Shown: positions 45,017 to 57,400 of the stretch, one piece after another
Layout: each line of letters starts with the position of its first letter
How positions within the stretch are numbered: the stretch's first letter is position 1
Assembly: GCA_029531795.1 (NCBI GenBank)
Contig: JAPEIS010000001.1
Span: forward strand, 3,472,001 to 3,536,000
Length of the DNA: 64,000 bases
Direction of reading: 5' to 3'
From: Sclerotinia nivalis
Lineage: Eukaryota > Ascomycota > Leotiomycetes > Helotiales > Sclerotiniaceae
The notes under the pieces: generated by a model
Told to the model about the DNA's origin: nothing
Database searches by the model: none
The model's input: the letters and a program-made list of their open reading frames with translations, nothing else
Made by a program: the position numbers and the translations under genes

Positions 45017-46279
45017 ATGGCAGCACCAATTGAGATAGTCATTCTTGGTGGAAACATTGGCGGTGTCGGTGCAGCCCATTACCTCCTCCGCCACACGATC
45101 CCACAATTAAAACGCGTTGATGCAATGAAATCATACCATATCACGCTCGTCACTCCCAACACGTCTTTGTTCTTCAAGATTGCCAGTCCCCGCGCTCTCA
45201 TCAACTCCACACTTATCCCAGAAACCAAGATCGTACGACCTTTGGCTGAAGGATTCAGAAAATACAACGCTAAGCAATTCGAGATCGTTCAAGGCATAGC
45301 TACATCCATTGACCTAGCCAATCGTTCTGTCATCGTCGGCTTTACCACTTCTACCACGGAGGGTGACGCCAGCGCAACCACTGAGAAGAAACTTCATTAC
45401 GATTCGTTGTTGATTGCCACTGGTACCACATCCGCATCTGCACTCTGGACCCTCCACAATGATGAATCGCTCACTACCAAAGCCTTACACTCCATGCATG
45501 AACAGCTACCTAAAGCCAAAACCATTCTCGTCGCGGGTGGTGGCCCGGTTGGTATCGAAACCTCGGGAGAAATTGCCTCCGCATTCCCTACTGCAAAGAT
45601 TACTTTGCTTTCTGGTGGCACGCGGCTTCTGCGCAAACACAAAGTCACTCTTGCTACTAACGCCCAAGCATACTTGGAACACAAAGCGCATGTGGAAGTT
45701 CTTCATAATGTCCGTGTTGTAGGCAGTAAGAAAACTGCTGATGGAGCTACAATTGTAGAATTGAGTGATGGCAAGGAGGAGACAGTAGATCTGTATATCG
45801 ATGCCACCGCGGGGGTACCAAACTCTGGATTCTTGCCTGGAGAATGGTTGGATGAATCGAAGCGGGTGATTACTGCCGATGCATATTTCAGGGTGAGGGG
45901 TAAGAGTGCAGGGGATGAAGAGGCAAAGGGTGTCTATGTAATTGGGGATGTGGTAGCTGGTAGTGCAAATACATTGATGGAATGTGATGCACAGATACCG
46001 GTTGCTTGTTCGGCTTTGGCTGTTGATGCTGCTGGTGGGAAGGCCGTGCCTAAGACAGAAGGGTTGTGGGGCAAATTTTTCGGAGACAAAAATGCGGGAC
46101 CGACACTGAAGGAATTCAAGCCGATGAAGGATACGATTATTGTGCCGGTTGGGAGAAATGGTGGTGTCGGGATGTTGTTTGGGTTTAGCATGCCTAGTTG
46201 GTTTGTTAAGTTTGCGAAGGGAAATAAGTTCTTGGTTGAGTTGGTGGACCCCATGATGTCGGGGGAGAAGTGGAAGTAG
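45017..46279 (+). CDS. AIF/FSP1 (AMID)-like FAD pyridine-nucleotide oxidoreductase
   Basis: Single exon, 420 residues. N-terminal FAD loop VILGGNIGGVGAAHYLL (residues 8-24), LIATGTTSAS (about 131), NAD(P)H-binding loop VAGGGPVGIETSGEIA (about 171-186) and the second FAD contact VYVIGDVV (about 306). This is the disulfide-reductase-like two-dinucleotide fold of AIF/AMID/FSP1 proteins. The best-known relatives reduce quinones with NAD(P)H. The C-terminal KNAGPTLKEFKPMKDTIIVP matches the fungal subfamily. Placed last in the same-strand run after the terpene cyclase, it could reduce a prenylated quinone intermediate, or be a neighbour unrelated to the pathway. Minus-strand ORFs over it are shadows. 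Confidence 0.9.
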   Translation: MAAPIEIVILGGNIGGVGAAHYLLRHTIPQLKRVDAMKSYHITLVTPNTSLFFKIASPRALINSTLIPETKIVRPLAEGFRKYNAKQFEIVQGIATSIDLANRSVIVGFTTSTTEGDASATTEKKLHYDSLLIATGTTSASALWTLHNDESLTTKALHSMHEQLPKAKTILVAGGGPVGIETSGEIASAFPTAKITLLSGGTRLLRKHKVTLATNAQAYLEHKAHVEVLHNVRVVGSKKTADGATIVELSDGKEETVDLYIDATAGVPNSGFLPGEWLDESKRVITADAYFRVRGKSAGDEEAKGVYVIGDVVAGSANTLMECDAQIPVACSALAVDAAGGKAVPKTEGLWGKFFGDKNAGPTLKEFKPMKDTIIVPVGRNGGVGMLFGFSMPSWFVKFAKGNKFLVELVDPMMSGEKWK

Positions 46280-46952
46280 TGGCAAGTAAGGGGATTGGAG
46301 TGAGGAGTGGCAATGGTGATGGAAAAGGATCCGAGCTATTGGGGAAATTGCAAATCCCTGTTCTATGTGTGTTTCAGTCTTTTGATTTTTTCATTCAACT
46401 TTTTGTGATATAGAAAACTTAATGGTCAATATCTCTTCAGTTTCTTCGATCTATGTATCTCCATCCTCATGACCATTCCCTAAATTCAGTTGCAACTTTT
46501 TCCCTCTCGTTATCAGTTAGAAAGACAATAGTGTATCTCTTGTTATATTATATAAACAACAGACCGCTCTAACGAAAAGAACCAAGTGTCAGGTCACCGC
46601 AGATATCGTTATATTATATCGATAATAAACTGAGAGCACCATGGCCGAGACAATTAGGTTCTAAGGAAAATTACTATCCGCTTTTGGTAAGGACAACTGA
46701 TACAAGCCAATCGTCTGACATTTTAGCAAGAGATATTCTTCAATCTGTAAGAAGGATTGTAATCCTCCATGCTACATTCCACGTTTCCAAGTCTTCATTT
46801 CATAAGAGACGAGACTCTTCAATTTCACTTTTCTCTTCAACTCAGCGCACCCGCCCCTCAACGCATTGAATGTTGCCGATCCACTCCCTCACTCATCATG
46901 CTTTTCAACGCGATTGCGAACACGAGTGCTTTAATGAAATCTTGGACTTTAT
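46280..46952. other. 3' flank of the oxidoreductase, no gene seen
   Basis: AT-moderate sequence with no supported ORF. The transcript end probably lies near the T-rich stretch at 46370-46420. Confidence 0.4.
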
Positions 46953-47126
46953 TCAAAGTTTCTTCATCAATCCCACCATTAACTTCGCATATTCTTCCTC
47001 TTTTTTCTCATTCTCCTCGGCGTCCTCATCCTCGTCTGAACTCTCTTCCAATTCCTCTTCCTCCTTCATCTCTACCTTTTCGTCCTGACACCCCCAAGCT
47101 TTCATCTCACTTCGCACTTCGCACAT
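46953..47126 (-). CDS. small acidic hypothetical ORF, 57 aa
   Basis: From ATG 47126: MCEVRSEMKAW, then a long Glu/Asp/Ser run (KEEEELEESSDEDEDAEENE), ending KLMVGLMKKL. Its composition resembles the acidic linker of the gene at 603-1566, so it may be a relic of a related gene or a small protein. Low-complexity coding could also be chance. Confidence 0.3.
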   Translation of the reverse strand: MCEVRSEMKAWGCQDEKVEMKEEEELEESSDEDEDAEENEKKEEEYAKLMVGLMKKL

Positions 47127-47174
47127 GAACCTTACTATTCCGAGGTTGTTGATCCCTGATGAGATTCAATTTGA

Positions 47175-47381
47175 ATGACAGGAAAGAAAGGGGAAACGAT
47201 TCGACGTGCCAGATCCGCGAATAGCGGAGACACGCGTACCCATGCAAGGGCTCAATCACCTGTTGCATTTCCTCCTTCTAGCAATAATGACGAGCTTCGT
47301 CCTAGTTCGATCACCATATTCTTATCAGTTGATCAAGATAATGAAAACTTCGTTCTAGATTCAGTCGATTTTATAAGTTGA
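47175..47381 (+). CDS. small hypothetical ORF, 68 aa
   Basis: Starts MTGKKGETIRRARSANSGD; hydrophilic, Ser/Pro/Arg-rich first half and acidic C-terminus. No known motif; it lies in unmutated DNA just before the MITE. Confidence 0.25.
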   Translation: MTGKKGETIRRARSANSGDTRTHARAQSPVAFPPSSNNDELRPSSITIFLSVDQDNENFVLDSVDFIS

Positions 47382-47534
47382 CCGACTAATGATTACCTTA
47401 ACGAATGTCACATGATCAATTCTACCAATGTCTTTAATCGGTAGCTGGCACCCGGGGCTTTGTATTAATATAGGAGTTTTAAACAAATTCTATATCATAC
47501 GAGCTGCAATAATCTGAATACTCTACTTTGTATA

Positions 47535-48194
47535 AGTCGAGTACCCCACTTTCGGGCCACCCCCTCTTTTGGGCCACCGTTACAACCAAAATTAACGATT
47601 TTTCGATTTTATAACTCCACGAAAAATCAATATAATCAATTGAGATTTAAATTGTAAGTTCTTTATATAATTATTGATTAATATTGAAAATATTAGAATT
47701 TTCGCGATTTTTTATAAAAAGTTATTAATATTTAAAATTTCGAAGTTTTAATTTGTATATGATTTTGTAACAACTTTTTAATCAATTTGTTAACGAATTT
47801 TATAAATCTAAATAAATTAATAATTACAAATTATAATACTATTAAATAATATATTCTTGAAAGCTTTAAAGATCAAAGAATCATTTAAATTTTATAATTT
47901 ATTTTTAATTATTTTTATTGAAAAGTTATTCAAAATTTCCAAAAAAAATGAAATTTGTATAGGATTTATATACAAATCGAAAATCGAAATTTCAACATTT
48001 TATTTTCAACGATTCAAATTGTATAATATATTTCTAAATTCACGATTCTATATATAATTATATAAAGAATCTATAATTAAAATTTCAATTAATTATATTA
48101 ATTAATGATAGGGTTATTAATAGTTCAAAATCGTGATTTTTGGTGTAAATGGGTGGCCCAAAAGAGGGGTGGCCCGAAAGTAGAGTACTAGACT
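47535..48194. mobile_element. pogo/Fot1-like MITE with long terminal inverted repeats and TA target site
   Basis: The left end AGTCGAGTACCCCACTTTCG..GGCCACC and right end (rc) AGTCTAGTACTCTACTTTCG..GGCCACC are ~45-bp inverted repeats. TA flanks both (47533-47534 and 48195-48196). AGTC-AG-ACCC starts with TA duplication are the pogo/Fot1 hallmark. The 570-bp interior is extremely AT-rich; no transposase is readable. Either a MITE or a RIP-destroyed internally deleted copy. Confidence 0.8.
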
Positions 48195-48199
48195 TATTC

Positions 48200-49954
48200 G
48201 ATTTCTTCGTATAATGAAATCATAATTATTGCTTAGTATAAACAAGTATATAATCGATATAGACTTCAATCCTTTACGAAACCTCAAAATCCTTGAAACT
48301 CCTTTCTGATATAATATCTAAAAGTAGTTTCCTTAGTATATAAATCCTGTATAATACAAGATGCTATATCTCTTCAAATTGATCCAACTGAATCAGAAAC
48401 TTTCAAGATTATAATAATTAAATTGATCGTTATTCCGAAGCTTCTAATTTGTAATATCACTAATTAGTATTAGTATCACTTCGGTGATACTACTCGTATA
48501 GTACTATTATAGTATTTGTATTTGTTGATTCTTAATTGCTATCTATACTATAAAATAGAAGACTATTTATATTGAAGAGAAGAGAACTAGGATTTGCTAG
48601 TAGTACGGCTCATTATGAGGTTGGTCACATGATATACCGACAGTTATATTATCTTCGGTATAATTATTCGATATTATATAAATAATGATATTTCAAAATT
48701 TCAAATCAATTGATTCAATAGTTGTTGAATTATTAAAGGTTGAAGAGGGTAAATTGCTTGTAGCGATATGATTTTTTAAGATGGCCTATAAGAGGGGTGG
48801 CCCATTTTTGGGGTAATTGACTTACTATAAATTATTATATAATAATATACGCGAAAGTTTGCGATCACGATCAATCGTAATAATATATAACAAATAACAA
48901 TTATACTCTTTTATTATAAACAAATTAGATATTATTATTGTTTTTTTTCTTCTTAAGAACAATAAATATTATATACCCTTTCATTGATTCAGTATAATCT
49001 GTAACAAAGAATTATTGAAAAACTATTATTTAAACTTATATCGTTTATTTATTAATTTTCATATATATAGATCGTGAGAATCAAATAATCCCGTAACGAG
49101 ATTTCTTTGTTTAATCATTTATCATTTATTTTTTTTATTTAAAAAAGAATTCAGTATAACAATACAATTATAAATCTAATCAATCCAGATATAATTGTAT
49201 AGTATTTATTTATTGAAAGTATTTATCTTTATATTATTGTTATTTTAAAATACGTTTAAATCCCGTTATTCCATTTATTATAGATCTCAATTCTTTGTAA
49301 AATTCATCTCTTTATACTATATAACTATTGAATCAATAGATAATATATAAAATGAGCTTTGGAAATATATATTATTCAAGTTGTTGTCTCTATTATATTA
49401 TCAGATCAGATTATTCCACGAACTTCCCCTTGCTATCTCATTCCTTGCTCCCTACACTACTCTACAATCTGAAAGACTTCGAAACGGATAACAGATAACG
49501 TTATTTTTAATGATGAAATGGTTAAACCAGAATACTTAACTCTTAATATTATGAATAATAAAGCTTGATTTGATGTTGTTGAACGGTCTCTTCAGTATAA
49601 ATTATTGGTACAATACGCCAATACAATGGTGATATATTCGCTACTCAGTAGTCGATATCTTAAGATGATTTGAATTATCCCTCAAAGCATCTTTTCCAAA
49701 CTATCCCTTCCAAGTATAATCAATTGTTGAAGCTTACGGCTAAGAATAGAAGTTTTACATAGTATTCATCAATTTCAGTGTTGTAGTTCGTACTAATAAG
49801 CTTCAAAGATCCCTGAGAAAGTAAAATCACCTCTTCAACTTCAACAAATTATTATATTCCAACTATTAAAGCTATGATCTTGAAAACTATATTATTAATT
49901 TTATCTTCAATGAGTATCAATAGCGCCGATTTCTGGGAGATGCAAGTGTAAAAG
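48200..49954. other. AT-rich RIP-like block without readable genes
   Basis: Dense stops in all frames and no conserved protein text that I could read. A pogo-like terminus lies at 48783-48822 within it. Probably decayed transposon DNA of unknown type. Confidence 0.5.
48783..48822 (-). repeat. isolated pogo/Fot1-like terminal inverted repeat
   Basis: Reverse complement begins AGTCAATTACCCC and contains GGGCCACCCCTCTTATAGGCC, related to the termini of the MITE at 47535-48194, with TA (48823-48824) outside. Its partner end was not found, so it may be one end of a second, deeply decayed element. Confidence 0.6.
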
Positions 49955-50137
49955 TGTTGGTATCAAATGGTAAGGTTCAAAGTGTAAAGTACTTTAGTCT
50001 ATTTGATAAAACTTATTCTTGATTATTCCTATTCTATATTGAAAGAACGATTTCTTTAAATACATATTGAAGGAGCTCGTACAGCCCCTTATAATCGAAT
50101 CATATCCGATTAAACTAGATGTAGCCGAAAGCCAACA
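49955..50137 (+). repeat. relic LTR of the 207-bp family
   Basis: Matches 41276-41482 from TGTTGGTATCAAATGGTAAG through GGAGCTCGTACAGCCCCTTA, then diverges and ends CCAACA at 50137. Flanks AAAAG and ATATC do not match. Confidence 0.7.
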
Positions 50138-50300
50138 ATATCCTAATATATAACACTAATAGATAATAATCTCATTCTCGTTCTGTAAACCTCCAGCTCT
50201 CTACTCAAGATAACACCACTTGTATCCACACGCCTTGTAGTGATTCTATAGGGCCATTCTTCTAGGAAGGAATTAGTTTCAATATCTCCTCTATTATCAT

Positions 50301-50398
50301 CATCTCTTATTTAGGCATCTCTTATTTAGGCATCTCTTATTTAGGCATCTCTTATTTAGGCATCTCTTATTTAGGCATCTCTTATTTTGACACATCCT
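50301..50398. repeat. 15-bp minisatellite CATCTCTTATTTAGG
   Basis: Five perfect tandem units (50301-50375), then degenerate units (TTTTGACACATCCTA). Further degenerate CATCTCTTATTTTG words occur up to the left edge of element F (50560-50607). Confidence 0.9.
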
Positions 50399-50607
50399 AT
50401 TTTGACACATCCTAATTTAGCATAGCCTCTTCTAACATCTCTTATAGGGCCGTGTGACACACAGTCCCACACTGTATATATGAGGTCTGTAGAGCATGAT
50501 AGCACGTACCATAAGGCTAGTCTTAATCGGAAAAGGCCCTTATTGTCTGCCAGCCCACTTATTTTGGCACCTCTTATTAAGGCATCTTTTATTTTGACAT
50601 CTCTTAT

Positions 50608-50895
50608 TGTGAGAAAGTTGGATTGCTAGGGCCACATACGTAGCTAGTTCATAGGCATTAGGTCACATGATCCTTCGTAGTTAAATATAAGGAGAAGGCT
50701 TTGCCTTCCCTTCTAGAATAATCAATCGTTTTCATTAGTCTTTTTGTATACCCATTGTATACAACCCCCAATTCATTGTTATTCATATTAATTCTACTAT
50801 TCGAAGTTTATACAATGTAATCTGATCAATTCGTATCCTATTCCCTTTTGCAGTGTACTATCGGGACGTATGTATCTCGATCTATCTCTTTCATA
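50608..50895 (+). repeat. 5' LTR of element F
   Basis: Begins TGTGAGAAAGTTGGATTGC and ends CTCTTTCATA. Pairs with 61412-61699 at equal length. Confidence 0.92.
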
Positions 50896-50896
50896 A

Positions 50897-50921
50897 TGGT
50901 GATCTATGCAGGGATCGAATT
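50897..50921 (+). other. primer-binding site of element F
   Basis: TGGTGATCTATGCAGGGATC, then GAATT. One base after the LTR it reads as the complement of a tRNA 3' end: CCA, a 7-base acceptor strand, and T-arm text TTCGATC at the right spacing. The tRNA identity was not determined. Confidence 0.7.
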
Positions 50922-51539
50922 GTATAGTTTACATTGTACGAATTTTTCTGCAAGGAAACTATATTGAAAAGAAAATAGAAATAGCAATTTGTCAATGGGG
51001 GATAGGATTGACCTTGAAAGGATAAACCCTTTCAAAAGTGGGATTGCCAAACGATAAATGGGAGAATTCGGTTTTCGATTCTCTTTCATTTGTATTGATC
51101 TATTGTGTTGAAGATAGATGATTCTAGCGAATTATTTTATTGTATTCTACAAAGAGGAAGTGCATCGACAGAGCTTTTACTTGGGGCCAGAATTAGTAAT
51201 GTTCAAGATATGATCGATTCCAAATATTGTAAGGATTTTCCATCAATAACCGAATCCATTATACCTTCGAACCCGAAAACTCGATTTCGAGGATAACTTT
51301 AATTGAATGCAGTTTGATTAATTGAAGGACTTTGTATGTTCTATAGATAATTGAAGCTGATATATGCCTATCTGTAGATAGAAGCTAAAAAAGAACCGAA
51401 GTATAGAATATTAGTTTGCTATCTTCGATATCGACTTTCAAAAATTTAAGATGTATCTTAAAAAGTCCTATTCTGAAGGATTTGAGATTTATGTAATCCT
51501 TTTGTAAGAAGGAATACTTTAAAAGAAAATTCCTTATAT

Positions 51540-53060
51540 TCTTCTACTTTCTTTTGAAACTTTATCAAGGGAAAACATAAACAATAAGGATTATCGAGAA
51601 TTCAAAGTTGAATCAGACTTTGATAATCTCGATACCCTTTAATTATATTACAATCCATGATATGTTAAATAACCTTTTATTCAAACTCTTCCTTCCTTTG
51701 TCATTATAGAGAATTTAGAACTTTTTACAAGTCAATCAACAGAAGCTGTATATAGGTTAAGGGATACCATTAACTTTTTTGACTTCAATGAAGAGTTCGC
51801 TATTGATACTAATGGAAACATTACAAAGAAAAGAAGAGGAAAAGCCAAGAAGATCAAAAAGGATGATGATACAGATCCTCAATCAAAAGCTCCATTTATG
51901 ATTTGCTCCATAGATCATATTACTGTGGATTATATACATATGTACTCTATTATACTATATACCAGAAGCTTTGCTGCTCCCATCTTTAATAGAATTGATG
52001 TATTTGATTTTGTTACTATTTAAAAAGCCCTACAAATTGATTGTAGTATAATCGATAAGGAGATGCGGATTTGTCTTTTATAATACTACGATTAATCTAC
52101 TTTTGTCCAGATCAAACTTATATTAGAGTACAGCCCCAATAAGTATAATTGGAAAAGAGAATTGAAACCTACCTTGCTCTATCGTTTCCATAACTATGAC
52201 ACCCAGCAAATGACTGGTACTCGTGATTTCCTAAACCAATTTGTTGATAATCAACGAGAGAAGAATAAGGGAAATTACAATATGAATCCGATTATGATAA
52301 AGGATTATATTGCCAAATTCGCATTTTCAGCTATACAGTTTATCGATAATCATATGATCACGGAATTCGAAGTTGGAAGACTTTTCCTATATGGTTTGTA
52401 TGCTTAAGTGGGTAAGAAGATCGCGAGATAATTTAAAGTCGATCTGGATGATCCTAGTTCTATGAATTTCAAAAAAATGATGAATGAAGTATATAAACAA
52501 TGTTCTTCCGAGGATTCAATAGCCTGCATTTACGAAAGGCCCAAATTTCATCAAATCATTATTTCGTATACTATAAGCGAATATATGAAAACATCGTTTA
52601 CTGCTAGGGCTAGCCCAACTCCATATATACAAAACCGAAACACCAATATCGCCATTAATAAGATAACTGATCTTTTGGACAAGTTCAGTATGAATCATCT
52701 GCGAACTAGAATTGGAAAAACGAGAGATTTGAAACCAGTCTTTACTCCATCACAACATCAAATTACTCATCGAGGAGAAAACACAAAATATAATGACTAT
52801 TTATTTCGGAAAAATAAAAATATGATCCTTCTTAATATGAATGCTGTATATAAGAGAGATTTCCTCTGTTATTACTATTTTGATCGATCCCCTTTGGGAT
52901 GATGGTCATAATATGAAACAGAACTGCCCCAAGAAAATCGAAGACATTGAGGCAAGACTTTGTCATTACAATGAATACAGAACCTTCATATATAAACCAA
53001 AAGGATATACCAATCCAACTTCGATTTTTCGAATAAAGGACAAATCCGAAATGAGTTAGA
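51540..53060 (+). pseudogene. gag relic of element F
   Basis: Helical gag-like text in one frame from ~51660 (LELFTSQSTEAVYRL) through 52162-52902, then a frameshift within the CCHC zinc knuckle (LCYYYF in one frame; DDGHNMKQNCPKK in the next, at 52841-52950). The second half of the CX2CX4HX4C pattern is intact as GH-x4-C. Confidence 0.7.
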
Positions 53061-53065
53061 TCGAG

Positions 53066-54181
53066 ATGTATATTATCTTTTATGGTTTTGGATTATATGG
53101 AAAGAAATCATCAATTCAAAACAACGAGAACAAAGCTCCAATTGTCAATGTTTCCAGCATTGAAATAATCAAAAATATATTCGTGAATAATATTGGCTAT
53201 CGGGGAGGATCTATTTTTGATGTCAATGCTGCAATTCAATCTAAGGAATCTACAAGACTACAAGGAAGATCATCAAAAAAGTCAAAATCAATCGGATGGA
53301 ATGGAATTGATAAATCCGAGAAACAAGCTCCTATTGTACCTCGAGTATTGCAAAGGTCGATGAAGCAAGCCGAAAGGGAAACATTGAAGAAAAAGTTCTT
53401 TAGAGAAGATGAGGAAATGGATGTTGACGAAAATAAAGAAGAAGATTGAAGAGGGGAAGGGCTTTCCGAATCTAATGAAGATGGTATCATATATAAGGTT
53501 AGATCAATTCGTATAAGAACTCCAAGAACAAAAAAGCAACTATTGATCTCGATATATATCAATAAAACCTTGATAAAGATATTGAAACACTTTTTCAAGT
53601 TCAAAATTCCTATATCGATTGATACGATCCTTACTCATTTCCCGAATCTTTTCAAAAAAATACTAAAGAAAATACCAATTACGAAAGTTGAGAAAAGAAA
53701 GGATATTGAAACAAAAGCTATAGATTTTGTTAAAGAAATCTTCTTTATTCTACTCAATACTAATAGCATAACAGCCAAATCTAGTTTTTATTCAAAGGAG
53801 ATTCGCAATATCCTTATTATAACAATAACTCTCGATAACAAGAATGTCAAGATCAGCGGTATCGTTGATTCAGGCTCTACAATCAATATGATGAGTCTTG
53901 AAGTAACAAAAAAGTTAGGGCTTACAATACGAAAGTACAATGCAACAATAATGACTCCGGACAGAAACACAGCTATACTGTATGGATTGATTGAAGATAT
54001 TGAAATCAACTTTGAAGAAATCAAGAACATTGTGAACATTTTTGTTTTGAATAATGTCAAGGATCCACTCTTGCTCGAAATGCCTTATATCTTTGCAGGA
54101 AAAGTTGATTTCGAGTATGAAAATAATAAGCAAATTGTCTGGATCACAGATGATAATAATATCAACCACATTGGTTGTTGA
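53066..54181 (+). pseudogene. aspartic-protease region of element F
   Basis: Frame open at 53066-53449 and 53543-54181. The catalytic motif GIVDSGSTINMMS near 53860 is intact, followed by the ILLEMPYIFAG-like end of a retropepsin (DPLLLEMPYIFAGKVDF). Preceded by an Arg/Lys/Glu-rich linker. Confidence 0.8.
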
Positions 54182-54474
54182 ACAACGGGGCCGAAATGTA
54201 AGGCTGATATTACAAAGGTTGGTTTTGAGGATCAGGGAAAAGAATAAATAGTACAACATCTAAAGATTGTATCAACCACCCCCCGAAAATCCTAGGTATC
54301 AATAAGAATAAAAGAAAATTCGAAGAATTCATCAAAATTTATTTCCCGGAGTTCCTAATCGATATCCCAAATTTTAAGACCATCTTAAATTCTAGCGAGT
54401 ATATTATAGATATCTTCAGAATTGGACTTAACTTCAATATCGAGGATATATTTAACAATATTGAAGAATCTGAG

Positions 54475-57400
54475 ATGAAGGGATTTCAAGAATACTTTAT
54501 TACCAATAGCATTCATCTCAACTTGGAAGAACTCAAAGCTGAAAGTAACGCTTGGGAAAGATTAATAGATATCAATTCTATAATCCTTATTTCAATCAAT
54601 AATACCTACAAGAAGAAGAATAACAAAATAAAACCTTCAAATGAAACTGAATACATTGATAGTAAAATCCTTGGAGGTAATCCTAATTGGTTGAAACTAA
54701 AATATACAATCAATCCTGTATATCTATCGTCAGATCCATTTTCGAAATATTTGATACTGCGTTTCGATACCAGACCGGAAGGATTCCGCTTAATACAGGA
54801 ACGATTAGCCCTATTGGATATTGAAGATATACTTTTAGAACAAGAAAAGCAGCTTCTTTTAGTACTCTTGATGAATCAGGAAGCGACACTAACTTTCGAT
54901 TGGATTGAAGCTGATAATATTAAGCCTTCAATTACTCCACCTCAAATTATTAAGACAATCCTGTATGAGACCTGGCAAGCTCCTAATTTCATTTCTCCAA
55001 AGGCCCTCTTGCCCGTCGTCATCGAGATGATAAGGAACTGTATCAAATAAGGAGTATTAGAAGAAGAAGAAGAATCTTATCGAAATCCCTGATATTTAAT
55101 CAAAAAGAACGAAACTGGAAAATACTGCATTGTTGTTGTTATAACTAAAGCTAATGGAATGATCTTACGTAATGCGAATATACCTTCGAATTTAAAGAAG
55201 TTTGCAGAACAAATGACCGGATGCTTGTTGACTTCTTTAATCAATTTCTTCTCTGGATATGATCAAATACTATTAGACAAGAAGAGCAAAGATATCATTG
55301 CTATCATAACACTTTTGGAGCTAATGAGATTTACAACTCTTTTTTAGAGAACTACCAATTCTGTTACTCAATTTGCAAGAATCGTCTTGAAAATACTATA
55401 GGATATCATACCTAACGTGGCTATACCCTATCTAGATGATATTGGTATTAAAAGCCCTAGAACTCGATACAGCGAAGCTGAAATTGAGCCAGGTCTACGG
55501 AAGTTTGTTGTAGAACACTTGAAGAATCTCGACATTACGATGGAACGTATCGAATGTACAAAATGCACTATTGGAATCAAATCTAAATAGTACTACGATG
55601 GGATTCGGATCGTAAGATATTACATTAATTCTGAAGAAAGAAATCCTGATACTGCCAAAATCATCAAAATACTTGAATGGCCTTCTTGTTCAAATAATCA
55701 TAAAATCAGAATGTTCTTCGGAGTATATGTTTTCTATCGATTATAGGTAAAGAACTTTGTTATTATTATTGAACCTCTCTATGCTTTATTGAAAAAAGGT
55801 ATAGAATTTATATAGATTTCTAAATATAATACTACAATAGATTTGTTGAAAGACAAACTAACTTCTGCCCTAATTTTTCTACCCTTGATTTATCTACCTG
55901 AAGTCGGAATCATTATTCTCACCGTTGATGTTAGTTTAATAGAATAAAGAGTTGTCTTGGGCCAACTATACAAGGACAAACTTTGTACTGTTGCTAGATA
56001 TAAAAGTGATCTATAGAATCATATCGAACAGAATTACGATACAACTAAACAGAAATGCCGAAGGGTCCTCAAAGCCTTACAAAAATGCAAAAGGGATCTC
56101 TATGATATTCATTTCGTTTTGGAAACTGATATCAATATTCTTGTAGCCCAATTAAACAAAACGACTACAGACCTACCTGATGCTTTGATTACGAAATGGA
56201 TTGCTTGGATTAGACTCTTCGATTTTGATATCAAATACGTTCCTGGAAATAAAAATACTGCTACTGATGCTTTATCGCGGCGATTATGAATTGTTTCAGA
56301 CGATATTGACGAAGAATACGAAGAGGATATTGATGATTTGATTATTACAGATTTGAATTCCTTGAGTATAGATCCAATTGTGAACATAAACGCCTCCCAA
56401 ATTTTAAAACCGTCTCAAATTTTGGAATATAAAAATGAGAAAATACAAAAGTTCGTTTAATACGTTACTATATTATAAAGACCTAAAGGCTTGACAATTA
56501 AAAACTGGCAAACATTCAAGAAGGAAGCTCTCAATTTTTGTATCAAAGACCGTTGTTTATTTAAAATTCGTGGAGATGGATTACCCCCTACCTACGTAAT
56601 TGCAGATGATGATCTAATCGAAAAAGCAAAAGTTATGATTCGAATATACGAAGAACTAGATTACAAAGGTTTAGAATCATCATATGCTAAGTTGCGTAGT
56701 TGCTACTGGTGGGATGGCATATATAAGGATATGAAAAACTGGATAACCTTTTGTTCCGTTTGCCAATTCAGATCGTCCAAATAGACAAGTGAGTTAATGA
56801 TTGCTACCTGAACTTCAAACATCTAACGAAAAGTTGGTATAGATGTTACGAAAATGCCGGACGATTATGGATTCAAGTGTCTTGTTGTCTTACAAAAGGA
56901 TCTCAATGGTTGGATAGAAACTAAAGCATTACGGAATGCTACTTCGGAAACTGTAGCTAAATTCCTTTACGAAATAGTTTGCTGTTATAGCCTTTTTGGA
57001 AAGATTATTGTGGATAATGGTCTTGAGAACAAAGGCGTTGTATTTACTTATTGCGAAAAGTATAGAATCGACAAAATCCGGATATCTGCTTACCATCCCC
57101 AAATCAATGGAATAGTAGAAAAAGATCATTATCTTATCGCTGAAACACTCTCCCATTTATTGCAAGGTAGATATAGATAATCCGAATAATTAGAAACTAT
57201 ACTATTCGCTGATCGTATCTCGATACATAAATCTACAAACAAAACTCTGTTTGAATTGATCTACAGACGAAAGATTGTATTGCCCCTTGAGATTACCTAT
57301 ACGATTTGGAGGATCCTTGATTGAGGGAATGTACATACCCGAGAAGATTTGTTAATCACCAAAGCACAGTAATTAAAGATACTAGATGAGGATATCGAAG

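Noticed and set aside
45506..46285. 259-codon minus-strand ORF
   Set aside because: Shadow of the AIF/FSP1-like gene; no motif and biased composition (His/Pro/Ser).
50301..50398. CRISPR-like array of short repeats
   Set aside because: Units are contiguous 15-mers without spacers: a minisatellite in a eukaryotic genome.
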